The notes under the pieces are model-generated. The model ran no database searches. It was not told the origin of the DNA and saw nothing but the letters and a program-made list of their open reading frames with translations. From NCBI RefSeq assembly GCF_026723865.1, contig NZ_CP113529.1, positions 620,001 through 684,000 on the forward strand: a stretch of DNA of 64,000 nucleotides, in the 5' to 3' direction. The translations under genes and the position numbers were made by a program. Shown piece by piece: positions 1 to 8,158 of this stretch. How positions within the stretch are numbered: position 1 is the stretch's first letter; each line of letters begins with the position of its first letter. The DNA is from Mycobacterium sp. Aquia_216. GTDB lineage: Bacteria > Actinomycetota > Actinomycetes > Mycobacteriales > Mycobacteriaceae.

Positions 1-62
1 TCGGTCAGGCATTTCAGGTACTGCTCAACGATGCCGGTGCCGACTCCAGTCGCGCCGCCCAT
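1..62 (-). CDS. N-terminal fragment of a gene running off the window, possibly NTF2/SnoaL-like
   Basis: An ATG on the minus strand at 60-62 is preceded by a GGAGACGAC Shine-Dalgarno-like stretch and opens a frame to the window edge (about 20 residues, beginning MGGATGVGTGIVEQYLKC). The short helix GIVEQYLKCL resembles the first helix of SnoaL/NTF2-like small proteins, but this is too little sequence to assign a family. It is divergent from the SRPBCC gene at 136. Partial; product uncertain. Confidence 0.45.
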   Translation of the reverse strand, partial: MGGATGVGTGIVEQYLKCLT

Positions 63-135
63 GTCGTCTCCGCTCGCTCGACGCTGACCAATCCACGGTA
101 GGCCCGGCGTTGGCGCCCGGCTAGGTTGTCTTGTT

Positions 136-606
136 ATGAGCTTGTGGACCGCCCACTCCGAACACGCGCTGTCCGAAGACGTGCCCGCGCCGCCGGAAGC
201 GGTGCGCGACTTCTACGTCGATCTGGACAACATCAAACTCGTACACCCGCTGATCGTGTCGGTGGAATCGTTGTCCCGCAACGAAACCGCCGACGGCTAC
301 CGGCACAAATACCGGGTGGTGGATCGAATTCCGTTGGGGCCCTTCACTATGAAGATCACTTACCAGGCTTGCCTGCATGTCCGACGGGCCGGCTACGTGC
401 TGACCGAGGCAGATCAGTCCCCCGGAGTGCGCCTGCGCGGGACGGTGAGCTTCGAGCCGATCGGGGAGCCGGTGGTCGGCACCCGGGTCACCGAGCGGAT
501 CCGGATCTCGGCGCCCCGGCTCCTGGCCCCGATCACCAGGCGCGAGGGGGTCAAGGCCCACATCGCCATGTTGGCAGGGATCCGAAGCCACTTCGAATCC
601 GCTTGA
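136..606 (+). CDS. SRPBCC-family (polyketide cyclase/START-like) protein
   Basis: A 156-residue cytoplasmic protein with the SRPBCC fold pattern: an N-terminal strand with a short helix (PAPPEAVRDFYVDLDNI, about residues 20-36), a central run of strands ending in GTRVTERIRI, and a long C-terminal helix (about 135-156). Members bind hydrophobic ligands or act as cyclases/aromatases; neither ligand nor reaction can be told here. Start is the ATG at 136, without a strong ribosome site. It stands alone between the edge gene and a dehydrogenase remnant, so context gives no function. Confidence 0.75.
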   Translation: MSLWTAHSEHALSEDVPAPPEAVRDFYVDLDNIKLVHPLIVSVESLSRNETADGYRHKYRVVDRIPLGPFTMKITYQACLHVRRAGYVLTEADQSPGVRLRGTVSFEPIGEPVVGTRVTERIRISAPRLLAPITRREGVKAHIAMLAGIRSHFESA

Positions 607-614
607 CAGTCACG

Positions 615-871
615 CGATACCGGGATTGGTGAGAAGGCCGCGAAATCGATGATTCCGCGGATGTCGCGGCCTTGCCGCAAGCCGACGAAGGCTTCGTTGA
701 TCCCGTCAAGCCGGTAGTGGCGGCTGACCAGCTCAGACGGTCATCGGAGCGGCAGTCTCCGGCAACGGCCGTACGCACCAAGACTTCACTGGCGCGGGGC
801 TGATCAAGAACGATCTCGTCGATCTCCCAGGCCCTGCTCACCCCGCGAATCACCGCGGCACGACACTCCAT
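615..871 (-). pseudogene. Decayed zinc-dependent alcohol dehydrogenase, N- and C-terminal ends only
   Basis: Reading leftward from the ATG at 869-871, about 48 residues match the N-terminus of NDMA/zinc-type alcohol dehydrogenases (MECRAAVIRGVSRAWEIDEI, then EVLVRTAVAGDCRSDD, the region that normally carries the catalytic Cys and Ser-Asp). At about 735 the frame changes and the next codons read SRHYRLDGINEAFVGL and GRDIRGIID, typical of the last 30 residues of the same family. The roughly 300 residues between, including the structural zinc and Rossmann regions, are missing. An internal deletion plus frameshift is the simplest reading; no intact product is possible. Confidence 0.75.
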
Positions 872-909
872 CGCATCCTCATTGATGATTGATGGTGGTC
901 TGCGGCCCG

Positions 910-1692
910 TTACCGCGCAATCCATTCCGACTCCAACGCGAACTCCGAGAGATACTTCGTCGAGCTCCACCCGCCGTCGACGACGATCGTTTGGCCGTTG
1001 ATGAAACTTCCACTCGGCGAGCACAGGAACGCCACGGTGCCGGCGATGTCGTCAATGCTGCCCAACCGCTGATGCGGCGTCATCTCGGCGTTCATTTTCC
1101 GAAATCGCGCATCCTCCAAGCGTTTCTCGACCATCGGCGTAACCGTCACCCCGGGCGCGACGGCATTGCAGCGGATGCCGGATGCGCCGTATTGGCAGGC
1201 GATGTGGGTGGTCAACGCCGTCAGCCCGCCCTTGGCCGCGGAGTAGGCGCCGCCACGCAGCCCGCCGACGACCGCGAAGGTCGACGTGATGTTGATGATC
1301 GCCGAGCCGGGACCCATCTGCGGCAGCACGTCACGGGCCAGCCGAAACGGGGCGCGCAGCATCAAATCCAAGAAGTAGTCCAGGGTCTCGTCGTCGGTTT
1401 CGTGTAATGGCTTGGGGCTGCCCACGCCGGCGTTGTTGACCAGGAAGTCGATGTGGCCCCACCGCGCGACGGCCAGGTCCACGATGCGTCGCGGGGCGTC
1501 GTCGTGGGTCAGATCGACGGCGAGTGTCGCGACGCGATCGGGATCGTTGACGGCCTTTTCCAGCTCGGTGAGCCGATCCGCGTCGCGGCCGGTACCGACG
1601 ACCGCCATGCCCATCTCGGCGAGTCTTGTCGCGCAACCTAAGCCGATGCCGCTGCTTGCTCCCGTGACGATTGCGACCTGCATCTCACCCAT
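910..1692 (-). CDS. SDR-family NAD(P)-dependent oxidoreductase
   Basis: A 260-residue classical short-chain dehydrogenase. The cofactor loop TGASSGIG is at 10-17, NNAG at 86-89, the catalytic Ser near 137 and YSAAK with Tyr150 and Lys154. The C-terminus (SPSGSFINGQTIVVDGG) is typical of the 3-oxoacyl-ACP-reductase/glucose-dehydrogenase-like group. The ATG at 1690-1692 overlaps the stop of the acyl-CoA ligase upstream; an internal ATG at 1683 is an alternative start. It is the last gene of the leftward arm of the catabolic cluster, so an alcohol/ketone or 3-hydroxyacyl step in that pathway is likely. Substrate unknown. Confidence 0.88.
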   Translation of the reverse strand: MGEMQVAIVTGASSGIGLGCATRLAEMGMAVVGTGRDADRLTELEKAVNDPDRVATLAVDLTHDDAPRRIVDLAVARWGHIDFLVNNAGVGSPKPLHETDDETLDYFLDLMLRAPFRLARDVLPQMGPGSAIINITSTFAVVGGLRGGAYSAAKGGLTALTTHIACQYGASGIRCNAVAPGVTVTPMVEKRLEDARFRKMNAEMTPHQRLGSIDDIAGTVAFLCSPSGSFINGQTIVVDGGWSSTKYLSEFALESEWIAR

Positions 1693-3283
1693 CCTGTATC
1701 AGTGCCGCTCGGATTTGATGTTTGAGTATCTTTCCGGCGTCGTTCTTCGGCAGTGCATCCCAGATGACTACCTCCTCTGGCGCCTTGAATTTCGCGATGC
1801 CCTTACGTTGCAGCAACGCGAGCAGGCCGGCGACGTCCGGGGTTGGCGTTCCCGCGGGCACGATCACCGCACAGGCTCGCTCTCCGGTGCGCTCGTCGGG
1901 CAGTCCGACGACGGCGATTTCGGCGATGCCGGGATGTTCGGCGAGCAGATCCTCGACTTCCTTGGCTGAGATGTTCTCGCCATTGCGGATGATGACGTCC
2001 TTCGCCCGCCCGGTCACCACGAGATACTGATCGTCGACCCAGCGACCGAGATCACCGGTGCGGAAAAACCCTGCGGTGTCGAAAGAGTCGACATTGTCTT
2101 CGGGGTGGCGATAACCCAACAACATCTGCGGACCGCGCACGCAGATTTCGCCGTCACCGGCCGGGGCGGTTTCGTGCGCGACGAGTTTGATCTCGGCGAT
2201 ACCACGCCTGCCGTCGGTGTCCGCGGCGCGATCGGTCTCCTCATGCGAAGGCGCGCCGACGGTCGCCACGGGCACTTCCGTGCAGCCGTACACCCGGGTG
2301 ACCACCGCTCGGTCGAAGTAGTCCGCGGCACGTCGGATCAGCGAAGGTGAGACGGAGGCGCCGCCGCAGATGAACACCTTCAAGTCGGGCAGGCGGGTGT
2401 GGGCGCTCTCGGCGGCGGACAGTAGCTGCTGGAGAAACGGTGTCGCACCGGCCATGTGGGTACACCGCTCGCCGCTCATCAGCGCCACGGCGCCCACCGG
2501 ATCCCATCGGTCCATCAGGACCGCGGTGGTGCCCAACAGCAGCGGACATTCGAATGCGTAGATCGAGCCGCCGATGTGGGCGACGGGGGAAGGGACCAGG
2601 AACGTGTCACCCGGATCGATGTTCCAATGGTCGCGAATCTGGAGTATCAGCGCATTTATCGAATTATGGCTGTGCAAAACACCTTTCGGACGGCCTGTGG
2701 TGCCGGATGTGTAGAGGACCATCCGAGCGGCGTCCGGATCGAGGGTGGGCAGCTCGGCGGCGTCCGGCTGATCGTCGAGCAGGGCCGAATACGACTTCGT
2801 TGAGCCGGCTTCGCCACGCAGCACCACGACTTCGGGGGCGGGGCTCATCGCGGCGGTCACCCTTTCGAGCATTGCCGCGTAGTCATGACCGCCGAATTGC
2901 TGCGGCACGAAGACCATCTTGGCTTCGACGTCGCCGAGGATGAAATGCAGATCGTGGTCACGCAGGGATGGCAGGATCGGATTCACCACCATCCCGGCCA
3001 GCGTCGCAGCCAGATAGATGACGGCGGCCTCGTGCCAGTTGGGCAGCATGAACGACACGACACTGCCGGTCGGCATGCGCGAGCACAGGGCGGCCGCCAG
3101 TCCGCTGGCTTGGGAGTACATTGTTGCGCAATCCAGCCGAATATCGTTGTCTACCAAAATTGTTCGTTGGGGCGTGGATTTCGCGGCCGTGCGCAGCGAA
3201 TCGGCCAGGGTGGTGGGCGCCCACAGGCCGCGCCGGTATGCCTCCGCCGCGCGTGCGGTGTGGTCAGGGGCCCTGCCGTTCAC
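1685..3283 (-). CDS. Acyl-CoA synthetase (AMP-dependent ligase, ANL superfamily)
   Basis: A 532-residue adenylate-forming ligase of normal length. It shows the P-loop-like motif YTSGTTGRPKG near residues 190-200, a YGCTE-type A5 motif, TGDLGRW, and the C-terminal GRAKDVIIRNGENISAKEVE hinge and PKNDAGKILK lysine motif. The overall pattern resembles alicyclic acid-CoA ligases such as cyclohexanecarboxylate-CoA ligase, from memory of those families. The start is GTG at 3281-3283, 4 bases after the GntR gene stop, and the 3' end overlaps the SDR start, so all leftward genes are probably co-transcribed. It presumably activates the acid made by the cluster; the acid is unknown. Confidence 0.88.
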   Translation of the reverse strand: MNGRAPDHTARAAEAYRRGLWAPTTLADSLRTAAKSTPQRTILVDNDIRLDCATMYSQASGLAAALCSRMPTGSVVSFMLPNWHEAAVIYLAATLAGMVVNPILPSLRDHDLHFILGDVEAKMVFVPQQFGGHDYAAMLERVTAAMSPAPEVVVLRGEAGSTKSYSALLDDQPDAAELPTLDPDAARMVLYTSGTTGRPKGVLHSHNSINALILQIRDHWNIDPGDTFLVPSPVAHIGGSIYAFECPLLLGTTAVLMDRWDPVGAVALMSGERCTHMAGATPFLQQLLSAAESAHTRLPDLKVFICGGASVSPSLIRRAADYFDRAVVTRVYGCTEVPVATVGAPSHEETDRAADTDGRRGIAEIKLVAHETAPAGDGEICVRGPQMLLGYRHPEDNVDSFDTAGFFRTGDLGRWVDDQYLVVTGRAKDVIIRNGENISAKEVEDLLAEHPGIAEIAVVGLPDERTGERACAVIVPAGTPTPDVAGLLALLQRKGIAKFKAPEEVVIWDALPKNDAGKILKHQIRAALIQDG

Positions 3284-3287
3284 CGGC

Positions 3288-4031
3288 CTAACCGTTCACG
3301 CGGTGCATGGTCATCGCGTATCGGAAGCTCGACGACAGGTGCGTATTGATCGTCACCTGAGCGACCTCGCCGTCGGATGTTTTGTAGGTTCGCTGCATCT
3401 GCAGCGCCGCCGTCCCCGGCTCAACGCCGAGGCCGTCGGCGATTTCGGGGGAGAGCAGGACCGCGGCGATCTCTTGGCGTAGTACGGCGATGCTCACGCC
3501 GAACAGGTCCTCGATCAACGGAAAAACCGGGCCGGTGTGCCGCTGCAGCAGCCTGCCGACCGCGGCGAAAGTGCGGCTTATGTAGTACTCCGTCCGGCAC
3601 AACGGGACCGTCGCGCCACCGGCCTGCCGGTAACCCCGTACGGACAGCCATTGGGTGCCTGCCTCCAGCCCGGTCCGCGCGGCGAGCTCGTCGTCGATCG
3701 TCACCATCGAGTTGGACTCGATCGTCAGCTGCGCACCGGCCGCAAACTCCAGCAGGCCATCTATCGACATCGCATCCTGCGCATAGGAACTCGAGGCCGG
3801 TCGGGGAACCACCCGGGTGCCCGCGCGGGGTCGTGACGCGACCAGGTTGTCCTCGCGCAGCCGGCGCAGCGCTTCGCGAACGGTGTAACGGCTGACCGCG
3901 AACCGCTCGCACAGTTGGTGTTCGGTCGGTAGCTGAGAGCCCACCGGATAGACCCCGTCGACGATCTCTTTACGTAGCGTGCGGGCGATCTGCAGATAGC
4001 GGTGGTCGCCGGCGATAGCCTGGGGCATCAT
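3288..4031 (-). CDS. GntR-family transcriptional regulator with UTRA domain
   Basis: A 247-residue regulator. Its winged-helix domain occupies residues 10-75, with LCERFAVSRYTVREALRRL as the helix-turn-helix, followed by a UTRA ligand-binding domain (about 95-245) of the HutC subfamily. It lies inside the leftward operon, overlapping the propeller gene stop by 4 bases (ATGA), and is the only regulator in the cluster. It is therefore the likely sensor of the pathway substrate or an intermediate. Candidate operators are the GTCCRGACAA repeats in the divergent promoter region (5730-5739 and 5825-5834). That assignment is inference. Confidence 0.9.
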   Translation of the reverse strand: MMPQAIAGDHRYLQIARTLRKEIVDGVYPVGSQLPTEHQLCERFAVSRYTVREALRRLREDNLVASRPRAGTRVVPRPASSSYAQDAMSIDGLLEFAAGAQLTIESNSMVTIDDELAARTGLEAGTQWLSVRGYRQAGGATVPLCRTEYYISRTFAAVGRLLQRHTGPVFPLIEDLFGVSIAVLRQEIAAVLLSPEIADGLGVEPGTAALQMQRTYKTSDGEVAQVTINTHLSSSFRYAMTMHRVNG

Positions 4032-5662
4032 TCGGTGTCCCGCGGCGGACGCAATGCCAGGACGCTGCCCTCACCATCGGCCGAAACGTACAGCGTCCCG
4101 TCGGCGGCGGCGGTGACCCCGGCGAAGGGTCCCTGCGGCCCGGAAAACGGCGGCATCCCCTTCAACGGCTTGGGCGCCACACCCGGTGGTGGTCCCACCG
4201 GCAGCCCGGAGGCGATGCGCTGCCGGACTCCGGTGTTCAGGTTGTACGCGATCAGTTCCTTCGCGCCGGCGTCGACGATATAGAGCACCCCGTTGCGCAC
4301 CGAAATACCTTGCGGCCGTTGCAAGTCGGTGACAACGGTGTCGATCCCGGATCCATTCACCCTGATCACCCGGCCGGCGCCGGCCTCCGCGACCAGGCAG
4401 GCCCCGTCCGGGTCGGTCGCGACACCGACCGGTTCACGCAGGTCGGTCGCCAGCACCTCGACGCGGCCGGCCCGCCACGACAGCACCCGCCCGGTGCCCA
4501 ATTCGGCGAAGACCACGCCACCGGCGTTGACGTCCACGCCGTAGAGCTGGTCGAAACCCTCAGCCAGCACCTCATTCTCGCTGCTGGCCGGCCGATACCG
4601 AGTGACCTGGCCGCCCGAGGTCGTCACGACGAACTCGCCGGGCCCGCTGGGGGCGAGGCCGCGCAGGAAGCCGGGATAGCCCGGGCTGAACAACATACCC
4701 ACGGTTTGCAACGAGCCGTCGGGCAGCGCGATATAGAAGTAGGTTCCGTCGGCGACGTACAGCTGTCCGTCGTGACCGACCGCCAGATCCAGCGGCCAGT
4801 TGAGCCCTCCGGGTAGCACGGTTCGTGTTGAGCCGTCCGGCGATATCTCGGTGACCTGACCGGTGAAGTTGGAGACCAACACCCGGTCACCGACGAAGGT
4901 ACAGTTGTCCAGGCCCGGAGCGAGTTGGGCGAGCAGCTGCTGCTCGCCGGTGCGCGGGTCGATGCGTAACACCTGCCCGCTGGCCACCTGGGTCGACACG
5001 ATATAGCCCTGCGCGTCGAACTTGACCGAGTCGGGCACGCCGAGATCGCGTGCGACACAATCCGGTTCGCCGCCATCGGGATCGATGCGCCAGATTTCGT
5101 TGGCGCCCATCACCGGGAAATAGAGCAGACCGTCCGGGCCGACCTCCATGGCGTTCGGGGACGGCACGTTCTCCAGCAGCACCCGCGGCGGACCGCCGCC
5201 GAGGTCGAACTCCAGTAAGCGCCCACCCGCACGGCATTCACCGATGAATAACCGGCCCCGATGAAAGGTGATGCCGTTGGCAGACGGGACATCGTCGCGC
5301 AGCACCCGGGTTCGACCGGCGGTGTCGAGCATGCTGACCCGGCCGTCCATGACCTCGGTCGCGAAAAGATTGCCACTCGCGTCGAACGCGACGTCGTCGG
5401 GCGCAATGATCTCGCCCCCCTTGGCGCTGATGGGCCCGACCTCTCCGGTCCGCGGATCCAGCGCACTGATCTGGCTCCCGGTCACCTGCGCGATGTAAAT
5501 GCGCCCGTCCGGGCCGGTGCGCAGACCGTTGGCGCCGAACAACCGACTCGGCGAGGTAACCCGTGCGAGTTGCCAGCCCTCCGTTACTTCGGCTGGGTGA
5601 GTTCCGGAGTTCACGACCGCATACCGGGATGGCCGTGCCGCGATGGTCCTTGAAAGGGACAT
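4028..5662 (-). CDS. SMP-30/NHL-type beta-propeller protein, possible lactonase
   Basis: A 544-residue protein made of repeated propeller blades: recurring GPDGRIYIAQ, DASGNLFATE, GPDGLLYFPV, GHDGQLYVAD and AADGTLYVSA units, each a strand pair around a DG turn. The pattern fits SMP-30/gluconolactonase or NHL/strictosidine-synthase-like families. It is about twice a usual SMP-30 length, so two propellers or one large one. No clear signal peptide. It is the first gene leftward from the divergent promoter. Because the opposite operon encodes a Baeyer-Villiger-type monooxygenase, which makes lactones, lactone hydrolysis is an attractive but unproven role. Confidence 0.75.
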   Translation of the reverse strand: MSLSRTIAARPSRYAVVNSGTHPAEVTEGWQLARVTSPSRLFGANGLRTGPDGRIYIAQVTGSQISALDPRTGEVGPISAKGGEIIAPDDVAFDASGNLFATEVMDGRVSMLDTAGRTRVLRDDVPSANGITFHRGRLFIGECRAGGRLLEFDLGGGPPRVLLENVPSPNAMEVGPDGLLYFPVMGANEIWRIDPDGGEPDCVARDLGVPDSVKFDAQGYIVSTQVASGQVLRIDPRTGEQQLLAQLAPGLDNCTFVGDRVLVSNFTGQVTEISPDGSTRTVLPGGLNWPLDLAVGHDGQLYVADGTYFYIALPDGSLQTVGMLFSPGYPGFLRGLAPSGPGEFVVTTSGGQVTRYRPASSENEVLAEGFDQLYGVDVNAGGVVFAELGTGRVLSWRAGRVEVLATDLREPVGVATDPDGACLVAEAGAGRVIRVNGSGIDTVVTDLQRPQGISVRNGVLYIVDAGAKELIAYNLNTGVRQRIASGLPVGPPPGVAPKPLKGMPPFSGPQGPFAGVTAAADGTLYVSADGEGSVLALRPPRDTE

Positions 5663-5891
5663 GTCTCGCCGAGGTCCTTCTCAGCCGGAGGGAGTGCCGG
5701 TTGGCCCGGACGTTATCAAAGCTCGTCTAGTCCAGACAATAGCTTCCGGGGCATTTTTGACGATCTTGACAGGGGTGTCTCACGATGGGAATAGTGTTCT
5801 CCAACCGGCAGAACCAGATTGTTTGTCCGGACAAAGGAAGTAATACATCGCAGTGCGGGCCGATGTTGCCCGCGGCAGACGGAAGCAGGCG
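5663..5891. promoter_or_regulatory. Divergent promoter region of the catabolic cluster with two operator-like repeats
   Basis: This 229-bp gap separates the leftward propeller-GntR-ligase-SDR operon from the rightward SDR-Rieske-BVMO operon. It holds TTTGTCCGGACAAA (5822-5835), a perfect 14-bp palindrome, and a related GTCCAGACAA at 5730-5739. The core GTCCRGACAA thus occurs twice, 95 bp apart. The shape resembles GntR-family operators (GT...AC half sites). The GntR/UTRA protein at 3288-4031 is the obvious candidate ligand. Binding is inferred. Confidence 0.55.
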
Positions 5892-6737
5892 ATGGAGGAC
5901 TCGCTCAGACTCGACGGGCGCATCGTGGTGGTTTCCGGCGCCGGCGGCGGTGGCATCGGCACCACGGTTACGGCGATGACCGCCCGGGCTGGAGCCACCG
6001 TGATCGCGGTGAGCCGCTCGAAGGAAAACCTCGACGAGCATGTCGTCCCGCTCGCTCAACAGGGGCTGGCGGTGATCCCCGTTGCCGCCGACGCGTCGAC
6101 CGACGAGGGCATCGCCACGGTGATCGAGCAGGCGGGGCGTGCCGACGGCGAGCTGTACGGACTGGTCAATGTCGCCGGTGGCGCCGGACCGTCGACGTGG
6201 ATGCCGTCGACCCGGGTGACCCGTGACGACTGGCGCAAGATCTTCACCGACAACTTGGAGACGGCGTTCTTCATGAGCCGGGCCGTTGCGGCCGAGCTCA
6301 TCGCGCGGCAGCAGGCCGGGTCGATCGTGTCGATCTCCTCGATCAGCGGGATGAACACCGCGCCGTTTCACATCGCCTACGGAACCGCCAAGGCCGCGAT
6401 CACGGCGATGACCCGCACCATGGCGCTCGAGCTGGCGGAAGCCGGAGTCCGGGTGAACGCCGTAGCGCCGGGTGTCACCGAGACCGCGGCCTCGCGCACC
6501 TATGTCGACGAGGATCCCGACCGCGATCGGCGGGCCATCGCGATGGGCCGGCGCGGGCGGCCCGAGGAGCAGGCCGGCGCGATCCTGTTCCTGCTCTCTG
6601 ACTTGTCGAACTACATCACCGGTCAGACGCTGCTCGTCGATGGTGGACTCAACCTGAAATGGAGCCACCTCGACGCGGACAACACCTCGTTGTTTCTCAA
6701 GGACGAATCCTTCCGCGCAGCGATTAGGAGGATGTGA
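5892..6737 (+). CDS. SDR-family oxidoreductase
   Basis: A 281-residue short-chain dehydrogenase. The cofactor loop is SGAGGGGIG (15-23), one of the looser variants of TGxxxGxG. The catalytic residues are Ser near 150 and YGTAK with Tyr163 and Lys167. I chose the ATG at 5892 because GGAAG lies 6 bases upstream; a GTG at 5853 would extend it by 13 residues with a poorer site. It is the first gene of the rightward operon. Its TGA overlaps the ATG of the Rieske oxygenase (TGATG). Probably oxidises an alcohol or diol made in the pathway; substrate unknown. Confidence 0.86.
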   Translation: MEDSLRLDGRIVVVSGAGGGGIGTTVTAMTARAGATVIAVSRSKENLDEHVVPLAQQGLAVIPVAADASTDEGIATVIEQAGRADGELYGLVNVAGGAGPSTWMPSTRVTRDDWRKIFTDNLETAFFMSRAVAAELIARQQAGSIVSISSISGMNTAPFHIAYGTAKAAITAMTRTMALELAEAGVRVNAVAPGVTETAASRTYVDEDPDRDRRAIAMGRRGRPEEQAGAILFLLSDLSNYITGQTLLVDGGLNLKWSHLDADNTSLFLKDESFRAAIRRM

Positions 6738-8158
6738 TGACCGACCTGGCCAAGGACGTGAACGTCGCTGGGGCAGCCTCGGAGGCCGAGGAACTCTCGA
6801 AACCGATGACGATCGGCGTCGAGGCTTACATCTCCGAGGACTATGCCCGCGCCGAGCGCGACAAGCTGTGGCGAAAAGTCTGGCAGCAGGTCGGCCGCGT
6901 CGAAGAACTGCCCGAGGTGGGCAGCTACCTGACCTACGACATCCTCGACGACTCGATCGTCGTGGTGCGCACCGGCGCAGGCGAATCGAACGCATTTCGG
7001 GCCCACCACAACGTCTGCATGCACCGTGGCCGCCGGCTGATCGACACGCCCGAGGGCGCCAAGAATTCCCGTGGCCGCGCGCGCAAATCCTTCGTCTGCG
7101 GATTCCACGGCTGGACATACGGTTTGGACGGGACTTGCACTCATATCCGCGAGCAAGCGGACTGGCAGGAAACGCTCACACCCGATAACACTCACCTGCA
7201 CCCGGTGCGGGTCGACACGTGGGGCGGCTGGTTGTGGATCAACATGGACCCCGACTGCGAGCCGCTCGCCGATTTCCTCTTCCCCGCCGCCAAGATCCTC
7301 GACCCGTTCGGCCTGGAGAACATGCGGTTCAAATGGCGCAAGTGGCTGTCCTTCGATTGCAACTGGAAGGTGGCGCTCGAGGCCTTCAACGAGACCTATC
7401 ACGTCTACACCACGCATCCCGAGTTCAACCAATTCGGCGAATTCAAGGGTTGGGCGAAAGCTCAAGGCAGGCACAGCCACATCGGCTACGACGCGCCAAA
7501 GGACATGGAGGCCACCAAGTCGAAAATCCGCCTGGGCATCGGGGCCGATCCGCGGGTGTCGACCGCCGAGATGCAGGTGTACACAATGGAGGAGACCAAC
7601 GCCACCACCACGCAAACGCTGGTGAACGCCGCCAAGCGGCTGGTCGACGAATTGCCCGAGGGCACACCGGCCGACAAGGTCCTCGAGCATTGGCTCGCGT
7701 CGGCGCGCCGCGATGACGAAGCGCGCGGCGTAATCTGGCCGACGATTCCCGCCGACATCCTGGGGCAGGCCGGCACCGCGTGGCAGATCTTTCCCAACTT
7801 CCAGATCGGACAGGGGCTGACCAGCGCGCTCTGCTACGGCGCCCGCCCGCACCCCAGCTACAACCCCGACAAATGCATTTTCGAGGTGTCGGTGTTCGAG
7901 CTGTACCCGAAAGGCGAAGAGCCACAGACGGAGTGGGAGCACACGCCGGTCGGCGACCCCAGGTGGCGATCGGTTTTGCCGCAGGACTTCTCCAACATGG
8001 CCGCCGTGCAGCAGGGCATGAAGTCGCTCGGCTTTCCGGGCACCAAGCCCAACCCGTACCGCGAACGCAGCACCGTCAACCTGCACTACCAATTGTCGAA
8101 GTACATGGGCACCGGTGAGCCCCGGGCGCTTTCAGATCGGGAGCGGCCGCCCGCATGA
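6737..8158 (+). CDS. Rieske [2Fe-2S] ring-hydroxylating oxygenase, alpha subunit
   Basis: A 473-residue terminal oxygenase. The Rieske cluster ligands are Cys94-x-His96 and Cys121-x2-His124. The catalytic iron motif NETYHVYTTH gives His222 and His227, with Glu219 at the position often held by Asp. The spacing between the two Rieske halves (24 residues) is longer than the usual 15-17. AGGAGG sits just upstream of the ATG at 6737. No dedicated beta subunit, ferredoxin or reductase is encoded nearby, so electrons must come from elsewhere. Likely role: hydroxylation or demethylation of a cyclic substrate at the top of the pathway. Confidence 0.92.
   Translation: MTDLAKDVNVAGAASEAEELSKPMTIGVEAYISEDYARAERDKLWRKVWQQVGRVEELPEVGSYLTYDILDDSIVVVRTGAGESNAFRAHHNVCMHRGRRLIDTPEGAKNSRGRARKSFVCGFHGWTYGLDGTCTHIREQADWQETLTPDNTHLHPVRVDTWGGWLWINMDPDCEPLADFLFPAAKILDPFGLENMRFKWRKWLSFDCNWKVALEAFNETYHVYTTHPEFNQFGEFKGWAKAQGRHSHIGYDAPKDMEATKSKIRLGIGADPRVSTAEMQVYTMEETNATTTQTLVNAAKRLVDELPEGTPADKVLEHWLASARRDDEARGVIWPTIPADILGQAGTAWQIFPNFQIGQGLTSALCYGARPHPSYNPDKCIFEVSVFELYPKGEEPQTEWEHTPVGDPRWRSVLPQDFSNMAAVQQGMKSLGFPGTKPNPYRERSTVNLHYQLSKYMGTGEPRALSDRERPPA

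Noticed and set aside
6623..8092. Long minus-strand open frame opposite the Rieske gene
   Set aside because: Antisense shadow in GC-rich DNA; the plus strand carries the complete Rieske and iron-site motifs.
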